A DNA stretch of 64,000 nt. It comes from Mycolicibacterium anyangense (lineage in GTDB: Bacteria; Actinomycetota; Actinomycetes; Mycobacteriales; Mycobacteriaceae). The stretch covers positions 868,001-932,000 of the forward strand of contig NZ_AP022620.1 in assembly GCF_010731855.1 (NCBI RefSeq), in the 5' to 3' direction. The notes beneath the pieces were generated by a model. That model saw only the letters and a list, made by a program, of their open reading frames with translations, did no database searches and had not been told where the DNA came from. Numbering within the stretch: the first letter of the stretch is position 1; the number at the start of each line of letters is the position of its first letter. Shown piece by piece: positions 41,427 through 49,967 of this stretch. A program made the position numbers and the translations under genes.

Positions 41427-42575
41427 TCAGAAACCCATCCCGCGGCCGACGATGTCGAGCATGATCTCGTTGGTGCCGCCGTAGATGCGCTGAACCCTCG
41501 CGTCGCGCCACAGCCGGGCGATCTCGTATTCATTGATGTAGCCGTAACCGCCGTGCAGCTGCAGGCAGCGATCGATGATGCGCCACTGGGTCTCGGTGCT
41601 CCACCACTTGGCGCCCGCCGCCTCGTCGGCAGTCAGCTCACCGGAGTTGACCGCCATGATGCACTTGTCGATGTACACCTGCATGATGTCCAGCTCGGTG
41701 CGCATCTGCGCCAATGCGTGCCGATTGACCTGAAAGGTTCCGATGGCTTGACCGAAAGCCTTGCGGTCGCCGGCGTAAGCGGTCGTCAGGTCTACGGCGC
41801 GCCGAGCCGATGCCGCGGCGTGGATGCCGATGCCCAACCGCTCGGCCGGCAGATTGCGCATCAAGTGGTAGAAGCCGCGGTTCTCCTCGCCGAGGAGGTT
41901 TCTCGCCGGAACGCGAACGTCCTCGAACACCAATTCCGCGGTGTCGGCGGAATGCTGACCGATCTTGTCGAGCTTGCGGCCACGGCTGAAACCAGGCATC
42001 CCGGTCTCGACGACGATCAGGCTGATGCCCTTGTGCGGCTTATCCGCGTTCGGGTCGGTGCGGCAGGCCACCACCACGAGGTCCGCCAACAGGCCATTGG
42101 AGATGAACGTCTTGGCGCCGTTGACGATGTAGTCGTCACCGTCGCGCCGGGCTGAGGTCTTGATATTGGCCAAGTCGGAGCCGGCACCGGGTTCCGACAT
42201 CGCGATCGCGGTGATCAGTTCGCCGGAAACATAGCCGGGCAGCCAGCGTTCCTTCTGCTCGTCGGTGGTGAGCTCGGCGAAATAACCTGCCAGGATGTCG
42301 TTCTGCACGCCGAGGCCCAGTCCCACCGCGCCGGTGAGCCAGAACTCTTCATTGACGATCGCGTTGAGCCGGAAATCCTTGATGCCCGCGCCGCCGTATT
42401 CCTCGGGCATCTCCCACCCGATCAGGCCCAGCTTGCCCGCTTCCAGCCACGGTTCGCGGTCGGTGTACCCGCGCTTCTCCCACTCCTCGGCGTGGGGGAC
42501 GCAGACGGTTTCGAAGAATGAACGGGCAGTGGCGCGAAACTCGTCGTGCTCGGGTTCGAAGATATCTCTGCGCAT
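41427..42575 (-). CDS. Acyl-CoA dehydrogenase (FadE type), paralogue of 12843-13985
   Basis: 382 residues from ATG 42575; the ten upstream codons lie in the leader. 'EPEHDEFRATARSFF', 'LGLGVQNDILAGYF', 'AMSEPGAGSDLANIKT', 'RGRKLDKIGQHSADTAEL' and 'LPAERLGIG' run parallel to 12843-13985 through the whole length. The Glu in 'LPAERL' is the likely base. An AGAAAGAGAAG ribosome site precedes it. It is separated by 118 bases, with its own inverted repeat, from the two dehydrogenases upstream. Confidence 0.92.
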   Translation of the reverse strand: MRRDIFEPEHDEFRATARSFFETVCVPHAEEWEKRGYTDREPWLEAGKLGLIGWEMPEEYGGAGIKDFRLNAIVNEEFWLTGAVGLGLGVQNDILAGYFAELTTDEQKERWLPGYVSGELITAIAMSEPGAGSDLANIKTSARRDGDDYIVNGAKTFISNGLLADLVVVACRTDPNADKPHKGISLIVVETGMPGFSRGRKLDKIGQHSADTAELVFEDVRVPARNLLGEENRGFYHLMRNLPAERLGIGIHAAASARRAVDLTTAYAGDRKAFGQAIGTFQVNRHALAQMRTELDIMQVYIDKCIMAVNSGELTADEAAGAKWWSTETQWRIIDRCLQLHGGYGYINEYEIARLWRDARVQRIYGGTNEIMLDIVGRGMGF

Positions 42576-42597
42576 CGAAGCTTCTCTTTCTGATGTG

Positions 42598-42615
42598 CTG
42601 TTCACCTGCGAACAG
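42598..42615. promoter_or_regulatory. CTGTTC-ACCTGC-GAACAG inverted repeat upstream of the 42575 dehydrogenase
   Basis: Perfect 6-base arms with a six-base spacer lie 23 bases before the start codon; AT-rich ATAATGATCAAACTATATAT follows, and could hold a minus-strand -10. A plausible operator placed between promoter and start. Confidence 0.35.
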
Positions 42616-42693
42616 AATAATGATCAAACTATATATGGCGAGAAGTCTGTGTGGCGACCGCCCCGCACTGGGACGGGTCCGACTCGGCCGGGT

Positions 42694-43767
42694 TCAGGAA
42701 CTGCTGCTGTACGTGCTGACGAATTCCCATGCACTGTAACCGGATTCGAGGACCGATTCGCCAAGTCGACGTTGCCACTCCCGGATGCCGCCGAACTCCG
42801 AGCGCCATGCCAAAGCTCGGCCGGTGAAATGCCGCAATCGGTGGTCGAGGGTGAACCCGATGGCTCCGTGCGCCTGATGAGTGTTGCGCGATACGACGGT
42901 GGCCGCCCGGCTCGCCTCGATCTTGGCGACAGCGACGGCGAAACGTGCCTGCTCGGAGGCGAACCCGTGTGCCTGTGCCATGTCCACCGCGAAATCGCTT
43001 GCCGACCGTGCCAGGCATAACGCGCTGGCGCTAGTGGCGACCAGGTTCTGGACGGCCTGGAACTTGGCCAGTGGTCGTCCGAACTGCACTCGTTCGCTGA
43101 CGTGGCGGACGGTCATCTCCACTGCGCGGTCCAGCGCACCGCACGTCTGCAGCGCCCGGGCCAAGGCCCCGCGGTCCCGGAATTCGCCAGCCAGATCAGT
43201 ATCGACCGCGGCGAAAGTATCGGCAGCCACGGTCATGTCGACCGTCACGTGGTCGCACGGCTGAGCCGCGATGTCATCGTTCGGTGAAATCGTCAGCGCA
43301 GTGGATGGGACCGCTGCCACAAATCCCGGGCCCGCGATCACGACGGTGTCGGCGTGGCGCGCCCAGGGCACCGAGTTCACCGTGCCTTGCAGTCGACCGT
43401 CGCGGGTGTGCAGTTCGCCGAATGCTGCCGTCATGACACCGGTGCGGACCGATAATCCGGCGGTTCGCAGCAACCAGGACGCCAGCAGATCGTTCTCGGC
43501 GATCGGGGCCGGCGCAGCGTGATAACCGATTTGCTCCAAGACGACCGCGAGTTCCACCAGCCCGGCACCGCTTCCACCCTGCTCCTCGGGCGTGGACAGC
43601 CGCGTCAGGCCCGCCTCGTCGAGATGGGACCACAGTCTCGGGTTGAACGCGACGTCGCGTTGCTGGAGATCCAGCACGGGCTCGGTGGCAGCACCGCAGA
43701 TATCGCCGGCAAGACTGCGTAATTCGGCGAGTTCGTCAGAGCTCGCGGGGGCACTGGTCATGGTCAT
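42694..43767 (-). CDS. Acyl-CoA dehydrogenase, partner subunit
   Basis: 357 residues. 'RVQFGRPLAKFQAVQNLVA' and 'HGAIGFTLDHRLRHFTGRALAW' identify the C-terminal dehydrogenase domain; the usual 'TSEIQR' tail and base glutamate are missing, as in beta-type partners. ATG 43767 overlaps the stop of 43764-44933 (ATGA). The two form one of five paired dehydrogenases in the window. Confidence 0.85.
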   Translation of the reverse strand: MTMTSAPASSDELAELRSLAGDICGAATEPVLDLQQRDVAFNPRLWSHLDEAGLTRLSTPEEQGGSGAGLVELAVVLEQIGYHAAPAPIAENDLLASWLLRTAGLSVRTGVMTAAFGELHTRDGRLQGTVNSVPWARHADTVVIAGPGFVAAVPSTALTISPNDDIAAQPCDHVTVDMTVAADTFAAVDTDLAGEFRDRGALARALQTCGALDRAVEMTVRHVSERVQFGRPLAKFQAVQNLVATSASALCLARSASDFAVDMAQAHGFASEQARFAVAVAKIEASRAATVVSRNTHQAHGAIGFTLDHRLRHFTGRALAWRSEFGGIREWQRRLGESVLESGYSAWEFVSTYSSSS

Positions 43768-44933
43768 CGCAATCCCAATCCGCGGGCCACCACGCCGCTC
43801 AGAATCTCGTTCGTACCACCGCGCAAGGTGAAACCCGGTGCATGCAGGATCGCCTCACCGAGGAGGCGGGCGAAGGAATCTGTGGCGTCGACCGACGGTA
43901 TCGCCGAGCTCAGGGCCGCCGCGGTGTCGACAACTGCCGATTCATAGCGCGTGCCCAGATCTTTGACCACGGCTGCGGCTACGTCGACCGATTCGTTGGC
44001 TGACAATGCTGTCGCCAGCGATGCCGACAGTTGGCGCAGCGCCGCCAGTTGGGACACCAGATCTCCGATGTCGCCGGCGGCGCCCGCCCGGTCTTCGCCG
44101 TCGTCGTCGGCGCGCGTGGTGGTGACCAGACTGTCGAGCAGGGGTTGGGTCGACAGGATGCGTTCTGGCCCGCTGCGTTCGAATCCCAGCTCGGAGGTGA
44201 CCTGTCGCCAGCCGCCACCGATATCACCCAGCACCATGTCGTCGGGGACGAACACCTTGTCCAGTACCACTTCGTTGAAGTGATGGCCGCCGGTCAACAA
44301 CCGGATGGGACGAATCTCCAGGCCGGGGCTGTCCAGTGGCACCACGAACTGGCTGAGCCCCTCGTGGCGCTTGCCGTCCTCCACCGGTGCCGTACGGGTC
44401 AGCACGAAGAAGGCGTGGGCATGGTGGGCGCCCGAGGTCCAGACCTTCGTGCCGGACAGCTGCCAGCCGCCCTCGACTCGCACACCACGCGTCTGCACGC
44501 TGGCCAGATCAGACCCTGACTCGGGCTCACTCATCCCGATGGCGAAGTAGCATTCACCGGCGGCAATGGCGGGAAGGTAGCGCTGGCGCAGGTGCTCGTT
44601 GCCATGTTTGAGCAGCGACGGCGCAGCCTGCCGGTCGGCTACCCAGTGCGCGGCGATCGGCGCGCCGGCGGCCAGCAGTTCCTCGATCACCACGAAACGT
44701 TCGATATGGCTGGCACCGCGCCCGCCGTACTGCTCGGGAATGGTCATCCCCAGGAAGCCGTGCTGGGCGAGTCGGCGGCTGAATGCCGGGTCCCAGGACG
44801 AGATCCAGGAATCGACCCGGGGTACCCAGCCGAAAGCGGATCGGTCTTCGGTCAGGAACTCCCGCACTGTGGCGCGTAGTCCTCCGGTCGTGGAGGGAAG
44901 CGGCCGGTATGGCGGCACCAGGGCCACGGACAA
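43764..44933 (-). CDS. Acyl-CoA dehydrogenase, catalytic subunit
   Basis: 389 residues. 'TIPEQYGGRGAS', 'GMSEPESGSDLASVQTRGV', Glu in 'ELGFERSGPE' and the C-terminal 'RGGTNEILSGVVARGLG' are present. TTG 44933 is chosen because GAGGAGAT lies six bases upstream; GTG 44927 is possible. It is first of three minus-strand dehydrogenase genes and divergent from a thiolase. Confidence 0.88.
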   Translation of the reverse strand: MSVALVPPYRPLPSTTGGLRATVREFLTEDRSAFGWVPRVDSWISSWDPAFSRRLAQHGFLGMTIPEQYGGRGASHIERFVVIEELLAAGAPIAAHWVADRQAAPSLLKHGNEHLRQRYLPAIAAGECYFAIGMSEPESGSDLASVQTRGVRVEGGWQLSGTKVWTSGAHHAHAFFVLTRTAPVEDGKRHEGLSQFVVPLDSPGLEIRPIRLLTGGHHFNEVVLDKVFVPDDMVLGDIGGGWRQVTSELGFERSGPERILSTQPLLDSLVTTTRADDDGEDRAGAAGDIGDLVSQLAALRQLSASLATALSANESVDVAAAVVKDLGTRYESAVVDTAAALSSAIPSVDATDSFARLLGEAILHAPGFTLRGGTNEILSGVVARGLGLR

Positions 44934-45021
44934 GGGTTGATCTCCTCGGATCGATGACGGCCCCGGGATGGGTGCCGTACAGCAATAGCGCTAATATATT
45001 CAACTGATTCGTCTCAATCAA

Positions 45022-45033
45022 CGAGGATCCTCG
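45022..45033. promoter_or_regulatory. CGAGGATCCTCG palindrome in the dehydrogenase/thiolase divergent promoter
   Basis: A perfect 12-base palindrome lies 25 bases before the thiolase start, in the 125-base divergent region that also has an AT-rich patch (AATATATT, 44993-45000). It is placed to block or activate the thiolase promoter. Confidence 0.35.
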
Positions 45034-45058
45034 ATACGGATGAAAAGAGAGTGTGAAC

Positions 45059-46231
45059 ATGCGTGACGCCGTTATCACCGCTGCAGTCCGGACTCCAATC
45101 GGCAAGCGCAACGGGGGACTGGCTGCGGTACATGCCGCCGACCTGTCCGCCATGGTGCTCAATGAGCTGATCGCCCGTGCCGGAATTGCTCCCGAGGTCG
45201 TCGAAGACGTGCACTGGGGCAACGTCATCAGCTTGGGTCAGCAGTCGGGCAACGTCGGCCGGATGGCCGTCCTGGCTGCCGGTTGGCCCGAGTCGATTCC
45301 CGGGTTCACGATCGACCGGCAATGTGGGTCCTCGCAGCAGGCCATCTCCACAGCCGCCGCCACCGTGGTGTCCGGCCAGGCCGACGTGATCATCGCCGGC
45401 GGCGTCGAAATGATGTCGGCGGTGCCCATGGGTGCGGCCGTCGTTCCGGGTACGGGTGAGATGGGCGGTGGCGCGGTGACCCGCTACGCCGACCGACTGG
45501 CCGATACCCCGGGATTCCATGGTCGGTTCAACCAGGGCGCAGGTGCCGAACTGATCGCCGACGATCATGGCTTCACCCGTACTCAACTCGACGAGTATTC
45601 GGCGCTCTCGCATGAACGTGCCGCCGCAGCACAGGATTCCGGTGCGTTCGCCGACGAGATCATGGCGGTGACAACCGAGGGCGGTGTCATCGACGCAGAC
45701 GAGGGTATCCGTCGCGGGACCACGGTGGAAAAGCTCGCCGGACTGAAGGCGCCGTTCCTGGAGGGCGGCAAGATCACCGCGGGTAACGCGTCGCAGATCT
45801 CTGACGGCGCCGCCGCATTGCTGATCACCACCAGCGAACGGGCCGCAGAACTAGGTATGACGCCGTTGGCGCGGATCCATACCGCGGTGGTCTCCGGCGA
45901 TGACCCGGTGCGGATGCTGACCGGGCCCATCCCGGCGACGCACCTGGCGCTCAAGCGTTCCGGGCTCGCCATCGACGACATCGGCGCCTTCGAGATCAAC
46001 GAAGCCTTCGCCCCGGTTCCGATGGCCTGGCAGGTCGCCACCGGCGCTCCGATCGAGAAGCTGAATCCGCTCGGCGGCGCGATCGCGCTCGGCCACCCAC
46101 TGGGATGTTCCGGGGCGCGGCTGGCCACCACCCTGGTCCACCACATGCGGCACAACGGGATCCGTTACGGCCTGCAGTCGATGTGTGAAGGTGGCGGGAC
46201 CGCGAACGCCACGATCTACGAGCTCGTCTGA
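45059..46231 (+). CDS. Acetyl-CoA acyltransferase (thiolase)
   Basis: 390 residues. Cys89 ('DRQCGSSQQA'), His346 ('GHPLGCSGARL') and Cys376 ('SMCEGGGTAN') form a complete thiolase active site. It cleaves 3-ketoacyl-CoA to acetyl- or propionyl-CoA. ATG 45059 is used; GTG codons at 45051 and 45053 are closer to the AAAAGAGAG site but lack family support. It stands alone on the plus strand, between the dehydrogenase trio and a convergent ligase. Confidence 0.93.
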   Translation: MRDAVITAAVRTPIGKRNGGLAAVHAADLSAMVLNELIARAGIAPEVVEDVHWGNVISLGQQSGNVGRMAVLAAGWPESIPGFTIDRQCGSSQQAISTAAATVVSGQADVIIAGGVEMMSAVPMGAAVVPGTGEMGGGAVTRYADRLADTPGFHGRFNQGAGAELIADDHGFTRTQLDEYSALSHERAAAAQDSGAFADEIMAVTTEGGVIDADEGIRRGTTVEKLAGLKAPFLEGGKITAGNASQISDGAAALLITTSERAAELGMTPLARIHTAVVSGDDPVRMLTGPIPATHLALKRSGLAIDDIGAFEINEAFAPVPMAWQVATGAPIEKLNPLGGAIALGHPLGCSGARLATTLVHHMRHNGIRYGLQSMCEGGGTANATIYELV

Positions 46232-46238
46232 CCGGCCG

Positions 46239-47681
46239 CTAGGTGGGGGATGTCGGGCGGCGTAGCTGAGCTCTGCGCAGCTTGCCGACCGATGTCCGGG
46301 GTAGCTCGTCGACGAAGACATATCGGGTAGGCCGCTTGTAGGTGGCCAGTCTGTGGCGCAGCCAGTCATCGAGCTCCTCGCGCCCAGCCGAGCTAACGAC
46401 GTAGGCCACCGGGGTCTCGCCGGTGCGCTCGTCGGGTTCGCCGATCACCGCGGCCTCGGTGACCTGGGGGTGCGCCAGCAACGCGTTCTCCACCTCGGTG
46501 GGTGCCACCTGGAACCCGGATACTTTCAGGACGTCCTTGAGGCGGTCGAAGATCCACACCCGGCCGTCGTCGTCGAGGTGACCGATATCCCCCGTCGCGA
46601 ACCAGCCATCGTCGAACGCCTCCGAATCGGTCCCGCTGTACCCCGCAGCGACGCTGGGACCGCGGACCAGAAGTTCACCCGAAGGGGAGACCCGGATCTC
46701 GGTGCCCGCGGTCGGGTAGCCGGGGGAGTCCAGTCGCCAGCGCGATGGGTCCTTGATCGGGTTGAACGCCACCATCATGGCCTCAGTCATGCCGTATGAG
46801 CACAGGAATGGGACGCCCGTTCGTTCGGTGAGATCGGCGGCGAGGTCGGCCGGCACCGCACTGCCGCCCCACATGAAGAAGCGCAGTGACGAGAAGTCTT
46901 GGCGGCGAAGGCCGTCCCGGTTCGCCAGTCGGTAGGCGACGGCACCGGCTATCGGCCAGACCGTCACACCGGCGGTCCGGATGTGGTCGAGGGCTTCGTC
47001 GAGGTCGAACCGCCGAAACAGCGTGAGTTCGGCACCCACGCTGATGGCCGCGGCGGCCATGGTCGCCCCGAAGATGTGGCACAGCGGTAGTGCGAGCGCG
47101 AGCCGGTCGCGTTCGGTCAGTCCGGTGTGGTGTCGGAGCTGCTCGACTCCACCGCACAGGCTCGCCGTGGTGTGCACCACGCCCTTGGGAAGTCCGGTGG
47201 TCCCCGATGAGAACGGAATATACTGCGGTGCAGTCGGTTCGGTGCGGGTGGCCGGCACGCGGGGTGCGTCAGCGTCGAGCAGTGTGGCGATATCGATGGC
47301 GATCGACACACCGTCCGGAACCGACCGGCTCGCATCGAACACCGCTGCGGTGGCCGCCGAAGCGGTGATCCCGTGGTCGAGTTCCACCGGAGTCCAGTAC
47401 GGATTCGGAGTGACGAAGACGGCGCCGATATGAGCCAGGGCGAACTGCGCGATCAGATACTCGGGACAGTTCTCGGCCAGGATCAACACCCGGGTACCCG
47501 GGCACACTCCGCATTCGGTCAGGCGGCCGGCGGCCGACTGGACCGCACGGTGAAGTTCGTAGTACGTCCACGCCGTCGACTCGAACCGCAAGCCCACCCG
47601 GCCCGGCCAGCGGGCGGCGGCAGCGGACAGATAGCCCGCGTAGCCGCCCGCGGCCGGTGCGTCAGAGCCGCTTTTCACCAT
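46239..47681 (-). CDS. Acyl-CoA ligase (4-coumarate-CoA-ligase-like)
   Basis: 480 residues. 'IPFSSGTTGLPKGVVHTTAS', 'CSYGMTEAMMV', 'GWFATGDIGHLDDDGRVWIFDRLKD' and the catalytic lysine in 'TSVGKLRRAQL' are present; the P-loop form is closest to 4-coumarate:CoA-ligase-type enzymes. Start ATG 47681 lies inside the preceding gene (20-base overlap). It is last in a minus operon with an acyl-CoA dehydrogenase, a class III CoA-transferase and an unknown protein. Confidence 0.9.
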   Translation of the reverse strand: MVKSGSDAPAAGGYAGYLSAAAARWPGRVGLRFESTAWTYYELHRAVQSAAGRLTECGVCPGTRVLILAENCPEYLIAQFALAHIGAVFVTPNPYWTPVELDHGITASAATAAVFDASRSVPDGVSIAIDIATLLDADAPRVPATRTEPTAPQYIPFSSGTTGLPKGVVHTTASLCGGVEQLRHHTGLTERDRLALALPLCHIFGATMAAAAISVGAELTLFRRFDLDEALDHIRTAGVTVWPIAGAVAYRLANRDGLRRQDFSSLRFFMWGGSAVPADLAADLTERTGVPFLCSYGMTEAMMVAFNPIKDPSRWRLDSPGYPTAGTEIRVSPSGELLVRGPSVAAGYSGTDSEAFDDGWFATGDIGHLDDDGRVWIFDRLKDVLKVSGFQVAPTEVENALLAHPQVTEAAVIGEPDERTGETPVAYVVSSAGREELDDWLRHRLATYKRPTRYVFVDELPRTSVGKLRRAQLRRPTSPT

Positions 47682-48690
47682 TGGCCGGAACCGACTCGCC
47701 CCACGCCATCCAGACGTCCGGTGTGCGGGTGTCGGACACCCGATGCATGTGGCCCTCCTGCTGCGGATTGGGCATCGGACCGAGCTTCATGTGGCCCTGC
47801 GGGTCTGGATCACATCGCCACCCCACTCCGTCGATCTCGTAGTTGATGCCATCGTGCCAGTAGCCGTCGGCGGCCCGCTCGATCACCGCATCCATGGTGT
47901 GCGCAGAGGTCACGGTGCCGTCGCTGTGAGCGACCACGCCAACGTGAAAACCGCGCTGCCCGAACAGGAAGTGCCCAACCTCGGCAGTGCCGTCCGCCCA
48001 GTGATTCGCCCAGGAGTACCAAGTGGTGTACGCGGCGTCGTGCAGTGGATCCTTGTCGCGGTAGAGTCGGCCGCCGGGGGGCATCCAGGCTTCTTCCCAG
48101 AACAGGAAGCCCCGTGCGGGTCGGCCCAGGATCTCAGCCTCGACCAACCACGTTTGAGTGATGTACAGCAAGCTGGAGTCCCGGCCGGGGACGTACCACT
48201 GCAGGGGCGGCACCACCAGTGTGCCCGTTGCCTCGAGGGTGCCGGCTTCCCGATAGCGGAAGTTGTCGGCATCCAGGATCAGCTCCATCGGCTCGCCTGC
48301 GGCACCCGGAATCGAGGCAATGGTGACGGTGTTGTCTCCCGTCAGCGTCGTAGTGAGTGCGGCGCTGTCGACCGCGTAGCGCGCCTGCTTACGCATCGTC
48401 AGGCCGTCGCCTTCGCCGCTGCCGAGCAGAATATGCTTGCCGCCCAACGACTGTCGGCCATCTGTAGTGGCTTCCGGCGGGGTGGCAGCGATGCGCCGCA
48501 TGGTGCTGTACAGGGTGCCCTCGTCGTCGCGCAACGTTCCCCAGATGTAGCCGCCCTCGCGCTGCAGACCCAGGATCGGGTCGTCGGAGACGAAGTCGCG
48601 TGCGTCGAAGGTGCGCCTCGATGCCAGCGCTTGACAGTCGAATGTGCCGGTGCGGTTGGGCGAGGCGATCAGGGTATCCGTGGTCGTCAT
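47662..48690 (-). CDS. Protein of unknown function, beta-rich
   Basis: 342 residues from ATG 48690, which has AAAGGAAGAG directly upstream; the frame open to 49035 is not used. It has no motif I can assign. It is rich in Trp, Tyr and Gly and looks like a beta-structure protein: 'REGGYIWGTLRDDEGTLYS', 'GFLFWEEAWMPPGGRLY', 'WYSWANHWADGTAEVGH', 'QRGFHVGVVAHSDG'. A lipocalin-like, AttH/CrtC-like hydratase fold is one possibility, with low confidence. Between a CoA-transferase and a ligase, it may bind or modify the pathway substrate. Confidence 0.75.
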   Translation of the reverse strand: MTTTDTLIASPNRTGTFDCQALASRRTFDARDFVSDDPILGLQREGGYIWGTLRDDEGTLYSTMRRIAATPPEATTDGRQSLGGKHILLGSGEGDGLTMRKQARYAVDSAALTTTLTGDNTVTIASIPGAAGEPMELILDADNFRYREAGTLEATGTLVVPPLQWYVPGRDSSLLYITQTWLVEAEILGRPARGFLFWEEAWMPPGGRLYRDKDPLHDAAYTTWYSWANHWADGTAEVGHFLFGQRGFHVGVVAHSDGTVTSAHTMDAVIERAADGYWHDGINYEIDGVGWRCDPDPQGHMKLGPMPNPQQEGHMHRVSDTRTPDVWMAWGESVPANGEKRL

Positions 48691-48746
48691 CTCTTCCTTT
48701 CGGTCATCGTCGGGCGCCGGTCGTTGTTGGGCGTTGCCTGGGTCGG

Positions 48747-49967
48747 TCAGAGCACTCCGCGCTCGCGCAAGTCCCGGATCTCGGTATCGGACTTGTGCAG
48801 CAGTTCGGCCAGGACTTCGTCGGTGTTCTCGCCGAGCCTGGGTGGGCGCCGATAGTCCTGGATGGGTGTCTCGGAATAGCGAATCGGGTTGGCCAGCAGG
48901 TCCATCGCCCGGCCGTCGAGATCGTCGACACGCTTCCGCATGTCCCGGTGACGGATCTGCGGGTTGGCGAACACGCCGTCCATGGTGTTCACCGGGCTGA
49001 CCGGTACGTCGGCCTCTTCGAGTCGGCGCACCCATTCCGCGGCGGTGTATTCGGCGAAGATCGCATCCAGTGTCTCCAGAACCAGGTCCCGATTGGCGAT
49101 GCGTGCCGAGACGGTGGCGAAGCGGGGGTCATCGGCCAATTCCGGCCTGCCTACCGCCTTGGCGAGCCCGGACCACTGGCCGGGAGTCGAAGCCACCACG
49201 AAGATGTCGGCATCGCGGCACCGGAACGCCTGGGAAGGAATACCACCGAAACCGCCGTTGCCGCGGCGTGGGGCCGGCTGACCCGAGACCAGGTAATTCT
49301 GCGCGTAGTGCGACAACGCTGCCAGCCCGCAATCCAGGAGCGCAAGGTCGATGTGCTGCCCGCCACCGCCGCCGTCGCGGTGATGAAGTGCGGCCAGGAT
49401 CGCCGAGCTGGCGTAGAGACCGGTGAGCACGTCGACCATCGAGACTCCGACCTTCATCGGGCCCGCGCCAGGTTCCCCGTCGGGGATCCCTGAGACACTC
49501 ATCATCCCCGACATCGCCTGGAAGACACCGTCATAGCCAGCCCGCTGCGCGTAGGGCCCGTCCTGGCCGAAGCCGGTGACCGAGCAATAGATCAGGTTCG
49601 GGTTGCCGGTGTGCAGGCTCGGGTAGTCCAGACCGTACTTTGCCAGCACACCGGTGCGGAAGTTCTCGATGAGCACATCGGACTGCATCGCGAGTTCGGC
49701 GATCAGGGCCGCTCCGTCCGGCTGCGAATGATCCACCGTGATGGACCGCTTGTTGCGGTTCGCACTGAGGTAGAAGCCGGACTGGTTGTCAGTGGCGGCA
49801 CCGAAGAACGGCGGACCGTACTGCCGGGAGTCATCGCCGGCGCCGGGGCGTTCCACCTTGATCACATCGGCGCCCAAGTCCCCGAGCAACTGTGCGGTCA
49901 ACGGCGCGGCCAGGATCCGGCTCAGGTCGAGCACCCGCACGCCGGCCAGTGGCCCATGTCCGGTCAT
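48747..49967 (-). CDS. Family III CoA-transferase (CaiB/BaiF type)
   Basis: 406 residues. 'GVRVLDLSRILAAPLTAQLLGDLGADVIKVE' (family opening, quoted here in part as 'LDLSRILAAP' and 'GADVIKVE'), 'SANRNKRSITVD' and the catalytic Asp in 'GYDGVFQAMSGMMSVSG' are present. It swaps CoA between a product thioester and a substrate acid without ATP. It overlaps the acyl-CoA dehydrogenase stop (ATGA) and precedes the unknown protein by 56 bases. With a ligase in the same operon the substrate can be activated in two ways. Confidence 0.92.
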   Translation of the reverse strand: MTGHGPLAGVRVLDLSRILAAPLTAQLLGDLGADVIKVERPGAGDDSRQYGPPFFGAATDNQSGFYLSANRNKRSITVDHSQPDGAALIAELAMQSDVLIENFRTGVLAKYGLDYPSLHTGNPNLIYCSVTGFGQDGPYAQRAGYDGVFQAMSGMMSVSGIPDGEPGAGPMKVGVSMVDVLTGLYASSAILAALHHRDGGGGGQHIDLALLDCGLAALSHYAQNYLVSGQPAPRRGNGGFGGIPSQAFRCRDADIFVVASTPGQWSGLAKAVGRPELADDPRFATVSARIANRDLVLETLDAIFAEYTAAEWVRRLEEADVPVSPVNTMDGVFANPQIRHRDMRKRVDDLDGRAMDLLANPIRYSETPIQDYRRPPRLGENTDEVLAELLHKSDTEIRDLRERGVL

